Assembly: GCF_007991755.1 (NCBI RefSeq)
Contig: NZ_BJYY01000014.1
Coordinates: 124,001-188,000, forward strand
Reading direction: 5' to 3'
Source of the DNA: Cellulomonas aerilata
GTDB lineage: Bacteria; Actinomycetota; Actinomycetes; Actinomycetales; Cellulomonadaceae
DNA: 64,000 bases
Shown here piece after piece: positions 43,530 to 52,705 of this stretch (its first letter is position 1; every line of letters begins with the position of its first letter). The position numbers were made by a program, and so were the translations under genes. The notes under the pieces are model-generated. The model worked only from the letters and a program-made list of their open reading frames with translations. It made no database searches and had not been told where the DNA came from.

Positions 43530-44441
43530 GTGAGCCGCCGGACCCGCGACCGCAGCTGGCCCGCCGACCCCGACCCGCTGCCGGTCCCGGTCGTCGACAA
43601 CCACACCCACCTCGACACCGAGGCCGAGCTGCCCGACGGCGAGGCGCCGCCGTCGGTCGCCGAGCAGATCGCCCGGGCGGCCGCCGTCGGCGTCCCGCGC
43701 ATGGTGCAGATCGGGTGCGACCTGGACGCGGCCCGGTGGACCGACCGGGTCGTGCGCGACCACCCCGCGCTGCTCGGCGGGGTCGCGATCCATCCCAACG
43801 AGGCGACCCTGTTCGCCGGCGCGACGGACCCGGGGCCGGACGGGCTCGTCCCGCGCCCCCGGCCCGAGCACGAGCGCGGCCTGGACGCGGCGGTGACCGA
43901 GATCGCCGACCTCGCCCGCGGCAACGACCGCATCCGGGTGATCGGGGAGACGGGACTGGACCACTTCCGCTCGGGACCGGACGGCCGCGCGGCCCAGGTC
44001 GAGTCGTTCCGGGCGCACGTCGCGCTCGCCAAGGAGCTCGGCCTCGCGCTGCAGATCCACGACCGCGACGCGCACGCCGAGGTGCTCGAGGTGCTCGCCC
44101 GCGACGGCGCGCCCGAGCGCACGGTGTTCCACTGCTTCTCCGGCGACGCCGAGATGGCACGGTTCTGCGCCGGGCAGGGCTGGTACCTGTCCTTCGCAGG
44201 CACGGTGACCTTCGCCGGGGCGGGCGGGCTGCGCGAGGCCCTCGCGCAGGTGCCGCTCGGCCAGGTGCTCGTCGAGACGGATGCGCCGTACCTCACCCCG
44301 CACCCGTACCGCGGCCGGCCGAACGCGCCCTACCTCGTCCCGCTCACGATGCGGACGATCGCCGACGTGCTCGACGTCGACCTCGCGACGGCGTGCGACG
44401 CGGTGGCGGCGACCTCCGAGGCGGTCTACGGCCCCTGGTGA
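43530..44441 (+). CDS. tatD: TatD-family metal-dependent hydrolase
   Basis: 303 residues. TatD proteins are two-metal DNases/exonucleases with a TIM barrel. Metal ligands: NHTHLD (near 25), GETGLDHF, LQIHDRDAH, FHCFSGD, and ETDAPYL. GTG 43530 begins 10 nt after the metG stop. The order metG-tatD-rpf-rsmA-ispE is shared with M. tuberculosis Rv1007c-Rv1011. TatD here has no signal peptide and would act in the cytoplasm on DNA ends during repair or turnover. Confidence 0.92.
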   Translation: MSRRTRDRSWPADPDPLPVPVVDNHTHLDTEAELPDGEAPPSVAEQIARAAAVGVPRMVQIGCDLDAARWTDRVVRDHPALLGGVAIHPNEATLFAGATDPGPDGLVPRPRPEHERGLDAAVTEIADLARGNDRIRVIGETGLDHFRSGPDGRAAQVESFRAHVALAKELGLALQIHDRDAHAEVLEVLARDGAPERTVFHCFSGDAEMARFCAGQGWYLSFAGTVTFAGAGGLREALAQVPLGQVLVETDAPYLTPHPYRGRPNAPYLVPLTMRTIADVLDVDLATACDAVAATSEAVYGPW

Positions 44442-44496
44442 CCGGCGGCTGGCGAGCCGCCCTGGCGGCCAGGTGGGGACGCCGCTACCCGGTCCG

Positions 44497-44512
44497 GTCA
44501 CGGATCGGTTAC
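44497..44512 (+). promoter_or_regulatory. Direct repeat GTCAC-N6-GTTAC, MtrA-box-like
   Basis: GTCAC, GGATCG, GTTAC: two half-sites with an 11-bp period, followed by GGTCG. The same arrangement precedes the second rpf-like gene at 45976. MtrA, the cell-wall response regulator of Actinobacteria, binds direct repeats of GTnAC-type half-sites with this period and is known to control rpf genes. TACGGT within the repeat could also serve as a -10. Confidence 0.55.
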
Positions 44513-44623
44513 GGTCGACCGCCGGTGGCGACGAGCGAGGTCGCTCGGCGCCCGCGCAGACCGCAGTCCTGGGTCCGGCCCGCCACCGTGCGCCCGGCCC
44601 GACCCGCACCGAGGAGGACGCCC

Positions 44624-45910
44624 GTGCCCGACCCCACGACGGCGGAGCCGGTGCGCGTGCCGCGGCCGTCCGGACGGGCGAGGTCCCGGGTCGCCCGGGT
44701 GGCCGCGCAGGGGCTCGTGCTGGCGCTGGTCACGGGTGCGACCAGCGCGTTCGCCCTCCTGCACAAGGACGTCACGGTCGACGTCGACGGCACCACCACG
44801 CAGATCAGCGCGTTCGGCCGCACCGTCGGGGACGTGCTGGCCGACGCCGGCATCGACGCCGGGGCGCGGGACCTCGTCGCACCGGCCCTGGACGCGCCGG
44901 TCCGCGACGGCGGCGAGGTCGTCGTCCGGCACGGACGCGAGATGACCGTCGAGGTCGACGGCGAGACCCGCACCGTGTGGACGACCGCCCTGACGGTGGG
45001 CGAGGCGATCGGCGACCTCGGGGTGCGGGGCGACGGCGCGCGCACGTCCGCCTCACGGTCCGCGCTGCTCGGTCGCGGCGAGGTGCTGCGGGTGTCGACC
45101 GAGAAGACGATCCACCTGGCCGTGGACGGTCAGGTCGTCGACGGGGCGACCAGCGCCCCGACCGTGCGCGAGGCCCTGCAGGACCTGGGGCTCGTGCTCC
45201 GCGAGGGCGACCAGGTGTCCGTCCCGCTGGACGCGACCGCCGTCGACGGGCTCGTGGTGCTCGTCACCCGCGCGGCGACCACCACGACGACCGCGGTGGA
45301 GGCGCTGCCGTTCACCGAGACCGTCGTCGAGGACCCGACGCTGCCCCAGGGTGAGCGCGAGGTCGACACCGAGGGTCAGGAGGGTCGGCGCCAGCTCACG
45401 TACAGCGCCGCGACCGTCGGTGGCGCCGAGGTCGGCCGATCCGTCGTCGCCGACGTGGTGCTCGCCGAGCCGGTCACCCAGGTCGTCCGCGTCGGGACGA
45501 AGCCGCCGGAGCTCGAGCCCGAGCCGGCCGAGCCCGGGACGGACGGGCCCGCGTCCGACGGAGCCGCGTCCGAGGCGCCGCCGTCGACCCCGCCGGTGGA
45601 GGTGAGCCCCGGCAGCGCGCAGGCGATCGCCCGCGAGATGCTCGCCGCCCGTGGCTGGGGCGAGGACCAGTTCTCCTGCCTCGTGCAGCTGTGGAACCGG
45701 GAGAGCCGCTGGCGCGTCGACGCCGACAACCCGACGAGCAGCGCCTACGGCATCCCGCAGGCGCTCCCGGGCAGCAAGATGGCGAGCGCGGGCGACGACT
45801 GGCGGACCAACCCCGCGACCCAGATCACGTGGGGCCTGGGCTACGTCGAGAGCCGCTACGGCACCCCGTGCGGGGCGTGGAGCTCCTTCCGCGCCAAGGG
45901 CTGGTACTGA
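44624..45910 (+). CDS. Rpf-like wall protein: DUF348 repeats, G5 domain and SLT-like catalytic domain
   Basis: 428 residues. One N-terminal signal anchor (RVARVAAQGLVLALVTGATSAF) is followed by three DUF348 repeats (each with TVDVDG/ISAFGRTVGDVL-like units), a G5 domain (about 215-290) and an acidic Pro-rich linker. The C-terminal domain has FSCLVQLWNRESRWRVDA, SSAYGIPQALPGSKM, and ITWGLGYVESRYGTPCGAW. That end is a lytic-transglycosylase-like fold with Glu in NRES, not the Rpf domain. It should cleave or bind peptidoglycan outside the cell. GTG 44624 is chosen for GAGGAGG six bases upstream; a GTG at 44525 lacks one. Confidence 0.85.
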   Translation: MPDPTTAEPVRVPRPSGRARSRVARVAAQGLVLALVTGATSAFALLHKDVTVDVDGTTTQISAFGRTVGDVLADAGIDAGARDLVAPALDAPVRDGGEVVVRHGREMTVEVDGETRTVWTTALTVGEAIGDLGVRGDGARTSASRSALLGRGEVLRVSTEKTIHLAVDGQVVDGATSAPTVREALQDLGLVLREGDQVSVPLDATAVDGLVVLVTRAATTTTTAVEALPFTETVVEDPTLPQGEREVDTEGQEGRRQLTYSAATVGGAEVGRSVVADVVLAEPVTQVVRVGTKPPELEPEPAEPGTDGPASDGAASEAPPSTPPVEVSPGSAQAIAREMLAARGWGEDQFSCLVQLWNRESRWRVDADNPTSSAYGIPQALPGSKMASAGDDWRTNPATQITWGLGYVESRYGTPCGAWSSFRAKGWY

Positions 45911-45975
45911 CCGACCCGGGCCGACGGGCCCGCCGCCTGATCGTGTGAGACGCCTCACGGGCCCTTGGCCCGTAG

Positions 45976-45991
45976 GTCACAGATCAGTTAC
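45976..45991 (+). promoter_or_regulatory. Second GTCAC-N6-GTTAC direct repeat, MtrA-box-like
   Basis: GTCAC, AGATCA, GTTAC, followed by GGTCG: identical half-sites and spacing to 44497-44512. The shared block (GGTCAC, GATC, GTTACGGTCG) is the only clear similarity between the two upstream regions, so it is probably a common regulatory site. TTGGCC 18 nt before TACGGT could be a -35. Confidence 0.58.
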
Positions 45992-46114
45992 GGTCGCGTG
46001 TCGCTACAGCGCGCCCCGGACGAGCCCCCTCGCTCCGCAGGGCCGGGTCGCGGCCGGCCGGTGGTGCCGACACCGCAGGCCGTGACGGCCGGATCGGGGA
46101 TCCGGGAAGCAGAC

Positions 46115-47452
46115 GTGGCGCCCCCGCGGCGCACGCCCGACCACGGTCGGGGATCTGCGGCGCCGTGCGGCGTGCCCACCCCCGTGCCCGGGCAGACCGA
46201 CGTCTGGAACCCAGTGGCTCGCTTCGCCCGCCTCACCGCCCCCCTGTCCGCCCGCCTGCGCCGCGGCGCCCCCGAGGTCACGCGCCTCCATGAGCACCGT
46301 GGCCGCCTCGTGGCCGCCACCGCGACCCTCGCCGTGCTGGCCGGTGGCACCACCGCCTACGCCGTGGCCCACAAGACCGTGACCCTCGACGTCGACGGCG
46401 ACGTCACCCGGGTCTCCACCTTCGCCGGGTCCGTCGACGGCGTCCTGGCCGAGGCCGGGGTGGACCTGGGCGGCCGCGACACCGTCGCACCCGCCGAGCC
46501 GACCGCGCTGGCCGACGGCGCCGAGATCGTCGTGCGCCACGCGCGCCAGGTCACGGTCACCGTCGACGGTGCCGAGACGGCCGTGTGGACCACCGCGCTG
46601 ACCGCCGACGAGGCGCTCGGCACGCTCGCCACCCGTGGCGGCGACGTCCGGCTCGTGGCGTCCCGTTCCGCGTCCGGGGGCCGCGCCGAGATCCCGCTGG
46701 ACCTGGACGGGCCGGTCGACGTCGTCGTGGACGGCGTGACGCACACCGTGGCCGAGCCCGCCGGCGGCGTCGCCGGGGTCCTCGACGGCCTGGGCGTGAC
46801 CCTCACCGACCTGGACCGGGTGTCCGTGCGGCACTCCGAGACCGGGGCGGTGACCGTGGTGGTCAACCGCGTCGTCGTGCAGGACGTCGCCGAGGTGCAC
46901 CCCATCGCGTTCGAGGCCGTCGAGCAGGAGGACGGCGACCGCTTCGTCGGCACCCGTGAGGTCGTCACCGCGGGGGTCGAGGGTCAGCGCACGATCGTCA
47001 ACCGCGTCACGACCGTCGACGGCGCCGAGACCGCGCGCGAGCTGCTGTCCGACGCCGTCACGACCGAGCCGGTCACCGAGGTCACCGCCGTCGGCACCAA
47101 GAAGCGTCCGGTCGCGCCGCGCCCGGCGCCCGTCGCTGCGGCGGCCGCACCGGCGTCCCCGTCGGCCGAGGGCGGCGAGGCTGCTGCGGAGGCGCCGGCA
47201 CCCAGTGGCGGCGGCGGGCTGAACTGGGCCGCGCTGGCGGCCTGCGAGTCCGGTGGTCGCGCGAACGCGGTGTCCGCCACGGGCAAGTACCACGGGCTGT
47301 ACCAGTTCTCCGTGAGCACGTGGGCCGCCGTCGGCGGGTCCGGGCTGCCGTCGCAGGCGTCCGCCGAGGAGCAGACCATGCGCGCGCAGATGCTGTTCGA
47401 CCGCTCCGGTGCCGGCCAGTGGCCGCACTGCGGGCCGCGCCTGTTCCGCTGA
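46115..47452 (+). CDS. rpfB: Resuscitation-promoting factor RpfB
   Basis: About 445 residues. A membrane anchor ([20 protein letters not shown]), three DUF348 repeats, a G5 domain and a Pro/Ala linker lead to a complete C-terminal Rpf domain: [13 protein letters not shown] with the catalytic Glu, [31 protein letters not shown], and WPHCG. RpfB cleaves peptidoglycan and stimulates regrowth of dormant cells. The N-terminal start is uncertain: GTG 46115 (GGAAG upstream) is chosen; GTGs at 46172 and 46184 are alternatives. The domain order matches the preceding paralogue except for the catalytic end. Confidence 0.92.
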   Translation: MAPPRRTPDHGRGSAAPCGVPTPVPGQTDVWNPVARFARLTAPLSARLRRGAPEVTRLHEHRGRLVAATATLAVLAGGTTAYAVAHKTVTLDVDGDVTRVSTFAGSVDGVLAEAGVDLGGRDTVAPAEPTALADGAEIVVRHARQVTVTVDGAETAVWTTALTADEALGTLATRGGDVRLVASRSASGGRAEIPLDLDGPVDVVVDGVTHTVAEPAGGVAGVLDGLGVTLTDLDRVSVRHSETGAVTVVVNRVVVQDVAEVHPIAFEAVEQEDGDRFVGTREVVTAGVEGQRTIVNRVTTVDGAETARELLSDAVTTEPVTEVTAVGTKKRPVAPRPAPVAAAAAPASPSAEGGEAAAEAPAPSGGGGLNWAALAACESGGRANAVSATGKYHGLYQFSVSTWAAVGGSGLPSQASAEEQTMRAQMLFDRSGAGQWPHCGPRLFR

Positions 47453-47461
47453 CCGACCGCA

Positions 47462-47493
47462 GGGGGCGTCGACGGTCCACCGTCGGCGCCCCC
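47462..47493 (+). terminator. rpfB terminator
   Basis: GGGGGCGTCGACGG and its complement (one G-T pair) close over a TCCA loop, 10 nt after the rpfB stop. The stem's last base abuts TTAGGCT, the -10 of rsmA. Confidence 0.8.
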
Positions 47494-47507
47494 TTAGGCT
47501 CGCCCCC

Positions 47508-48386
47508 ATGACCGAGACCTCAGGAGCCCTGCTGGGCCCGGCCGAGATCCGGGACCTGGCGGGTCGCCTGGGCATCCGGCCGACCAAGACGCTCGGGCAG
47601 AACTTCGTCATCGACGGCGGCACCGTCCGAAAGATCGTGCGGCAGGCGGGGGTCACCGCCGGCGAGCGCGTGGTCGAGGTCGGTCCCGGCCTGGGCTCCC
47701 TGACCCTCGGTCTGCTCGACGCCGGCGCCTCGGTCGTCGCGGTCGAGATCGACCCGGTGCTGGCCCGCCTGCTGCCCGAGACCGTGGCGGCGCACCTGCC
47801 GGACGTCTACCCCGACGGCGGGGACCCCCGGCTGACCGTCGTCGGCGCGGACGCCCTGGACGTGACCGAGCTGCCCGGGCCCCCGCCGACCGCGCTGGTC
47901 GCGAACCTGCCGTACAACGTGTCCGTCCCGGTGCTGCTCACCTTCCTGCAGCGGTTCGACAGCATCCAGCGCGTGCTGGTGATGGTGCAGGCGGAGGTCG
48001 CCGACCGGCTCGCCGCGCCGCCGGGCAGTCGCACCTACGGGGTGCCGTCGGCCAAGGTCGCCTGGTACGCCTCCGCCCGCCGGACGTCCACGATCGCGCG
48101 CACCGTGTTCTGGCCGGTCCCGAACGTGGACTCCGCCCTGGTGGCGCTCGAGCGGCGCGACCCGCCGTCCACGACGGCGTCACGGCAGGACGTCTTCGCG
48201 GTCGTCGACGCGGCCTTCGCCCAGCGCCGCAAGATGCTCCGCTCCGCGCTCGCCGGGCTGGCCGGCTCGCCCGAGGCGGCGACCCGTGCCCTGCTCGCCG
48301 CGGGTGTCGACCCGCAGGCCCGCGGGGAGCGGCTGGACGTCGCGGACTTCGCCCGGGTCGCGCAGGCCCTGGCCGTCCCGTCGTGA
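47508..48386 (+). CDS. rsmA: 16S rRNA dimethyladenosine transferase RsmA (KsgA)
   Basis: 292 residues. It dimethylates two adjacent adenines near the 3' end of 16S rRNA. Seen: [36 protein letters not shown] (SAM motif I), [13 protein letters not shown] (catalytic NLPY), and [12 protein letters not shown], with RRKMLRSAL near the end. ATG 47508 has TAGGCT seven bases upstream. ispE follows after 22 nt with its own -10-like CATTGT. Confidence 0.96.
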   Translation: MTETSGALLGPAEIRDLAGRLGIRPTKTLGQNFVIDGGTVRKIVRQAGVTAGERVVEVGPGLGSLTLGLLDAGASVVAVEIDPVLARLLPETVAAHLPDVYPDGGDPRLTVVGADALDVTELPGPPPTALVANLPYNVSVPVLLTFLQRFDSIQRVLVMVQAEVADRLAAPPGSRTYGVPSAKVAWYASARRTSTIARTVFWPVPNVDSALVALERRDPPSTTASRQDVFAVVDAAFAQRRKMLRSALAGLAGSPEAATRALLAAGVDPQARGERLDVADFARVAQALAVPS

Positions 48387-48408
48387 GCGACCTGGCATTG
48401 TGGGGGCC

Positions 48409-49380
48409 GTGAGCCTCTCCGGACAGACCCGCACCGAGCGCGAGGTCCGCGTGCGAGCGCCCGGCAAGGTCAACCTGTCGCTGCGCGTCGGCGCCCGCGA
48501 GCCCGACGGCTACCACCCGCTGGCGACGGTGTTCCAGGCGGTCTCGCTCTACGAGGACGTCGTGGCGCGCCCGTCGGACGAGATGACGCTGACCGTCTCG
48601 GGCCAGCAGGCCGAGCGGGTCCCCACCGACGAGACGAACCTCGCGCTGCGGGCGGCCCGGCTCCTCGCGGTGCACACCGGGGTCCAGGCCGGGGTCCACC
48701 TGCACCTGCACAAGGGCGTCCCGGTCGCGGGCGGCATGGCCGGCGGCTCGGCGGACGCCGCCGCGGCGCTGGTCGCGTGCGACGCCCTGTGGCGGACCGG
48801 CGTCTCCCGCGAGGAGCTCACCGACCTGGCGGCCGAGCTCGGCTCCGACGTCCCCTTCCCGCTCACCGGGCACACCGCCGTCGGCACCGGGCGCGGGCAC
48901 CTGCTCACCGCCGCCATGGTGCGCGGGGAGTACCACTGGGCCTTCGCCGTCCGGGACGAGGGGCTGTCCACCGCCCTGGTGTTCGCCACGTTCGACGAGC
49001 TCATCTCCGGCGGCACCCGGCTCGACCCGGACGCCGACCGCGCGCTCATGCAGGCGCTGCGTGCCGGCGACGCCCCGGCGCTCGGCCGGGCGCTGCACAA
49101 CGACCTGCAGCACGCCGCGCTCGAGCTCGCGCCGTCCCTCGCGGAACCGCTCGCGGTCGCCGAGGACGCCGGTGCCCTCGGTGTGCTGGTCTCCGGCTCG
49201 GGGCCGACGGTCGCCGCCCTCGCCCGCAGCCGCCAGCACGCCCTGGTCATCGCCGCCGCGATGACCGCCGCGGGAGTGGCCGACGACGTCGCGACCGCCG
49301 TCGGGCCCGTGCCCGGGGCGCGCATCGTCCCGGCCGGGACGGCAGGACCCCTCGAGGACCCGGCCGACCGGTCGCTCTGA
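48409..49380 (+). CDS. ispE: 4-diphosphocytidyl-2-C-methyl-D-erythritol kinase IspE
   Basis: 323 residues. GHMP kinase of the non-mevalonate isoprenoid pathway. Seen: VRAPGKVNLSLRVG (Lys-Asn of the CDP-ME pocket), DGYHPLATVFQAV, the ATP loop PVAGGMAGGSADAAAAL, LGSDVPFPLTG with the catalytic Asp, and VLVSGSGPTVAAL. GTG 48409 has CATTGT seven bases upstream. Its neighbour rsmA is a near-universal partner in Actinobacteria. Confidence 0.96.
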   Translation: MSLSGQTRTEREVRVRAPGKVNLSLRVGAREPDGYHPLATVFQAVSLYEDVVARPSDEMTLTVSGQQAERVPTDETNLALRAARLLAVHTGVQAGVHLHLHKGVPVAGGMAGGSADAAAALVACDALWRTGVSREELTDLAAELGSDVPFPLTGHTAVGTGRGHLLTAAMVRGEYHWAFAVRDEGLSTALVFATFDELISGGTRLDPDADRALMQALRAGDAPALGRALHNDLQHAALELAPSLAEPLAVAEDAGALGVLVSGSGPTVAALARSRQHALVIAAAMTAAGVADDVATAVGPVPGARIVPAGTAGPLEDPADRSL

Positions 49381-49517
49381 GGCCCGCCCCCGGCCCACCC
49401 GGTCCACCCCGGTCCACGGCGCACCCCGGGGCGACCTACGCTCGTGCTCACGGCGCGACCGCGCCGGCACCCGGCCTCCGCACGCCGCGCCCTGCAGCCC
49501 ACCCGGAAAAAGGATCG

Positions 49518-51353
49518 ATGGCCCACCTGCTCGGAGCGGACTCCGTCTCGCTCACCCTCGGCACCCGCACCCTGCTCGACGGCGTCAGCCTCGGCGTCGA
49601 CGACGGCGACCGGATCGGGGTGGTCGGGCCCAACGGCGCCGGCAAGTCGACCCTCCTGCGGGTCCTCGCCGGCCGCGCCGCCCCCGATGCCGGGCGGGTG
49701 ACCAGCGCCGGCAGCTTCGACGTCGCCCTGCTCGACCAGCGCGACGAGATGCCGGCCCGGACCACGGTCCGCGAGCTCGTGCACGGCTCCGCGGCCGAGC
49801 ACACCTGGGCGTCCGACCCGCGCTCCCGCTCGGTGCACGAGGGGCTGCTGGGCGACCTGGACCTGGAGGCGGACGTCGCCTCGCTCTCCGGCGGGCAGCG
49901 CCGCCGGGCCGCGCTGGCGGCGCTGCTGGTCGGCGACCACGACGTCATCGCGCTGGACGAGCCGACCAACCACCTCGACGTCGAGGGCGTCGCGTGGCTC
50001 GCCGACCACCTCGCCGACCGCTTCGGGCGGGCCGGCAGCGCCAAGGGCGCGCTCGTGGTGGTGACCCACGACCGGTGGTTCCTCGACGCGGTGTGCACCC
50101 GGATGTGGGAGGTGCACGACGGCGTCGTCGACGGCTACGAGGGTGGCTACGCCGCCTACGTGCTCGCGCGCGCCGAGCGTGCCCGCACCGCCGCCGTGAC
50201 GCAGGAGAAGCGCAACAACCTGCTGCGCAAGGAGCTCGCGTGGCTGCGCCGCGGCGCCCCCGCCCGGACGTCGAAGCCGAAGTTCCGGCTGGACGCCGCC
50301 GCCGCGCTGATCGCCGACGAGCCGCCGCCGCGCGACCAGCTCGAGCTGACGCGCATGGCCACCACCCGGCTCGGCAAGGACGTCCTGGACCTGGAGGACG
50401 TCACGCTGGCGGTCGGCGAGGGCGACGACCGCCGCGTGCTGCTGCAGGACGTGACCTGGCGGCTCGGCCCCGGCGACCGGTACGGCGTCGTCGGCGTCAA
50501 CGGCGCCGGCAAGACGTCGCTCCTGCGCCTGCTCGGCGGGCGGCTCCAGCCGGTCGCCGGGCGGGTCAAGCGCGGCAAGACGATCCAGGTCGCCGAGCTC
50601 AAGCAGGACGTGGAGGACCTCGACGAGGTCGGCGGCCTGCGGGTGGTCGAGCTCATCGAGAGCGAGAAGCGGACCGTCTCGGTCGGCGGCAAGGAGCTCA
50701 CCGCGTCCCAGCTCGTGGAGCGCCTCGGGTTCAGCAACGACCGCGCGAGGACCCTGGTCCGGGACCTGTCCGGCGGCGAGCGCCGGCGGCTGCAGCTGCT
50801 GCGCCTGCTGGTCGGCGAGCCGAACGTGCTGCTGCTCGACGAGCCGACCAACGACCTGGACACCGACACCCTGGCCGCGCTGGAGGACCTCCTGGACGGC
50901 TGGCCCGGCACGCTCATCGTGGTCTCGCACGACCGCTACCTGCTCGAGCGGGTGTGCGACCGGCAGGTCGCGCTGCTCGGCGACGGCACGATCCGCGACC
51001 TCCCCGGCGGCGTGGAGCAGTACCTCGACCTGCGTCGCGCCGGCGCCGGCGGTGCGCCGTCCCGGGCGGGGGACGCGACCGATGGCGGCGCGGCGACCGC
51101 TCGTGCCGGCGCGGCGCCGGACGCCGACGCCCCGAGCGCGGCCGACGTGCGCGCCGCGCGCAAGGACATCGCCCGGATCGAGCGCCGGCTGGCCAAGATC
51201 GCGGACCTGGAGAGCCGGCTGCACACGCGGATGGCCGAGCAGGCCACGGACCACACGGCCGTGCAGGGGCTCGACGCGGAGCTGCGCACGCTCGCGGCGG
51301 AGCGTGCCGAGCTCGAGGAGGCGTGGCTCGAGGCGGCCGAGGTCGCCGGCTAG
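49518..51353 (+). CDS. ABC-F family ATPase (Uup/Ettl-like)
   Basis: 611 residues with two ABC domains and no membrane helices. Domain 1: GPNGAGKST, LSGGQRRRAAL, IALDEPTNHLD. Domain 2: GVNGAGKTS, LSGGERRRLQL, LLLDEPTNDLD. Between them is the charged ABC-F linker (VTQEKRNNLLRKELAWLRRG and RTSKPKFRLDAA). The C-terminus ends in a coiled coil (ARKDIARIERRLAKI, ELRTLAAERAELEEAW), as in Uup. ABC-F proteins act on the ribosome in translation or antibiotic protection. ATG 49518 has AAAAAGGA upstream. It follows ispE after 137 nt. Confidence 0.93.
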   Translation: MAHLLGADSVSLTLGTRTLLDGVSLGVDDGDRIGVVGPNGAGKSTLLRVLAGRAAPDAGRVTSAGSFDVALLDQRDEMPARTTVRELVHGSAAEHTWASDPRSRSVHEGLLGDLDLEADVASLSGGQRRRAALAALLVGDHDVIALDEPTNHLDVEGVAWLADHLADRFGRAGSAKGALVVVTHDRWFLDAVCTRMWEVHDGVVDGYEGGYAAYVLARAERARTAAVTQEKRNNLLRKELAWLRRGAPARTSKPKFRLDAAAALIADEPPPRDQLELTRMATTRLGKDVLDLEDVTLAVGEGDDRRVLLQDVTWRLGPGDRYGVVGVNGAGKTSLLRLLGGRLQPVAGRVKRGKTIQVAELKQDVEDLDEVGGLRVVELIESEKRTVSVGGKELTASQLVERLGFSNDRARTLVRDLSGGERRRLQLLRLLVGEPNVLLLDEPTNDLDTDTLAALEDLLDGWPGTLIVVSHDRYLLERVCDRQVALLGDGTIRDLPGGVEQYLDLRRAGAGGAPSRAGDATDGGAATARAGAAPDADAPSAADVRAARKDIARIERRLAKIADLESRLHTRMAEQATDHTAVQGLDAELRTLAAERAELEEAWLEAAEVAG

Positions 51354-51368
51354 ACCGGGGCGATCAGG

Positions 51369-51938
51369 TCAGGACGCGTCGAGCGGGGCGACGACGTCGC
51401 GCAGGAGGTCGGCCAGCCGGGCCCGGCCGGACTCGTCCAGGCCGGCCAGCAGGTTCGACTCGACGTCCAGCAGGTCCGACATCGCCGCGTCGACCCGTGC
51501 CCGGCCCTCGTCGGTGAGCTGCACCAGCACCCCGCGGCGGTCCGCGGGGGACTTCTGACGCCGCACCAGGCCGCGCTGGGCGAGCCGGTCGATCCGGTTC
51601 GTCATCGTCCCGGACGTCACGAGCGTCTGGGTCAGCAGCGCCCCGGGGGACAGCTGGTAGGGCGCCCCGTCGCGCCGCAGCGCGGAGAGCACGTCGAACT
51701 CCCACGCCTCGAGCCCGTGCCGCGCGAACGACGCGCGTCGGGCGAGGTCGAGGTGACGGGCCAGCCGCGTCACGCGGGACAGGACCGTGAGCGGCTCGAC
51801 GTCCAGGTCCGGACGCTCCCGGCGCCAGGCCGCCACGATGCGGTCGACCTCGTCCTCGCCCGACCGGACCACCGGCCTGCCCACGGACCGGCCCACGGAC
51901 CGGCCCACGGGCGGCTCCGGGTCGGTCGCGGGTGCCAT
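51369..51938 (-). CDS. MarR-family transcriptional regulator
   Basis: 189 residues. After a Pro/Arg/Ser-rich N-terminus (GRSVGRSVGRPV) comes the winged helix: LEAWEFDVLSALRRDG, LSPGALLTQTLVTSGTMTNRIDRL, and GLVRRQKSPADRRGVLVQLTDEG. Dimerisation helices flank it. ATG 51938 has TAATCT six bases upstream. A palindrome overlapping this promoter indicates autoregulation. Ligand and target genes are not evident; the TetR gene upstream reads in the same direction. Confidence 0.9.
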   Translation of the reverse strand: MAPATDPEPPVGRSVGRSVGRPVVRSGEDEVDRIVAAWRRERPDLDVEPLTVLSRVTRLARHLDLARRASFARHGLEAWEFDVLSALRRDGAPYQLSPGALLTQTLVTSGTMTNRIDRLAQRGLVRRQKSPADRRGVLVQLTDEGRARVDAAMSDLLDVESNLLAGLDESGRARLADLLRDVVAPLDAS

Positions 51939-51948
51939 GGCGCGAGAT

Positions 51949-51966
51949 TACCTCGACGTCGAGATA
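51949..51966 (-). promoter_or_regulatory. Palindromic operator at the marR promoter
   Basis: TACCTCGACGTCGAGATA, an 18-bp palindrome with one asymmetric position, abuts the -10 box TAATCT of the MarR gene. AT-flanked CTCGA-type palindromes of this size are typical MarR-dimer sites; here it would block the gene's own promoter. Confidence 0.65.
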
Positions 51967-51996
51967 CCGCCGAGGGTCGGCGCGCGCACGGCGGCG

Positions 51997-52644
51997 TCAG
52001 GCGTGGCTGGCGGGCGCCTGCGTCAGGGTCGGCCGGCGCTCGAGCCCGCTGAGGCCGTTCCAGGCGAGGTTGACCAGGTGCGCGGCGACGTCGGACTTCG
52101 CCGGGCTGCGCGAGTCCAGCCAGTGCTGGCCGGTGAGCGCCACCATGCCGACCAGCATCCGGGCGTAGATGGGTGCGGTGCGCGGGTCCAGCCCCTGCTG
52201 GGTGAACTGGTCGGCGAGCAGGTGCTCGACCTCGGTCGCGACGTCGCCGATGAGGCTCGAGAAGGTCCCGGTCGCCTGTGCGACGGGGGAGTCGCGCACC
52301 AGGATCCGGAACCCGTCGGTGTTCTGCTCGATGTACGTCAGCAGCGCCAGGGCGGTGCGCTCCAGCAGCACCTTGGGGTGCCCGCCGGCGGTGAGCGCGT
52401 CGGTCAGCGCTCCGGTCAGCAGGCGGACCTCGCGGTCGACGACGACCGCGTACATGCCCTCCTTGCCGCCGAAGTGCTCGTAGACCACCGGCTTGGAGAC
52501 CTTGGCACGGGAGGCGATCTCCTCCACGCTCGTGCCGTCGAAGCCCTTGTGCGCGAACAGCGAGCGGGACACGTCGAGCAGCTGCTCCCGCCGCTCGGTC
52601 CCCGTCATCCGCGCACGCGCGGGTCGCTTGCTCTCGGCGGCCAC
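51997..52644 (-). CDS. TetR-family transcriptional regulator
   Basis: 215 residues. The N-terminal HTH reads RREQLLDVSRSLFAHKGFDGTSVEEIASRAKVSKPVVYEHFGGKEGMYAVVVD, typical of TetR, followed by an all-helical ligand domain ending in LVNLAWNGLSGLERRP. GTG 52644 has CATGAT six bases upstream; ATG further in (before TGTERR) is the alternative. In M. tuberculosis a TetR gene (Rv1019) occupies the same place opposite glmU. No ligand can be deduced. Confidence 0.9.
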   Translation of the reverse strand: MAAESKRPARARMTGTERREQLLDVSRSLFAHKGFDGTSVEEIASRAKVSKPVVYEHFGGKEGMYAVVVDREVRLLTGALTDALTAGGHPKVLLERTALALLTYIEQNTDGFRILVRDSPVAQATGTFSSLIGDVATEVEHLLADQFTQQGLDPRTAPIYARMLVGMVALTGQHWLDSRSPAKSDVAAHLVNLAWNGLSGLERRPTLTQAPASHA

Positions 52645-52705
52645 CGCGCCATCATGCCGTGCGGGGCTGGCAGACTTGTCCCGTCGCCCGCGCGGGCGCA
52701 GTCGG

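Noticed and set aside
41681-44296. Minus-strand open frame of more than 800 codons opposite metG and tatD
   Set aside because: Composition is a codon-shadow of the well-conserved genes on the plus strand and no domain is visible. Similar long shadows opposite the helicase-like gene and ispE/ABC-F were dropped for the same reason.
45992-46114. Possible ydaO-type (c-di-AMP) riboswitch in the rpfB leader
   Set aside because: rpf genes often carry one in Actinobacteria, but the conserved core of that riboswitch is not recognisable here.
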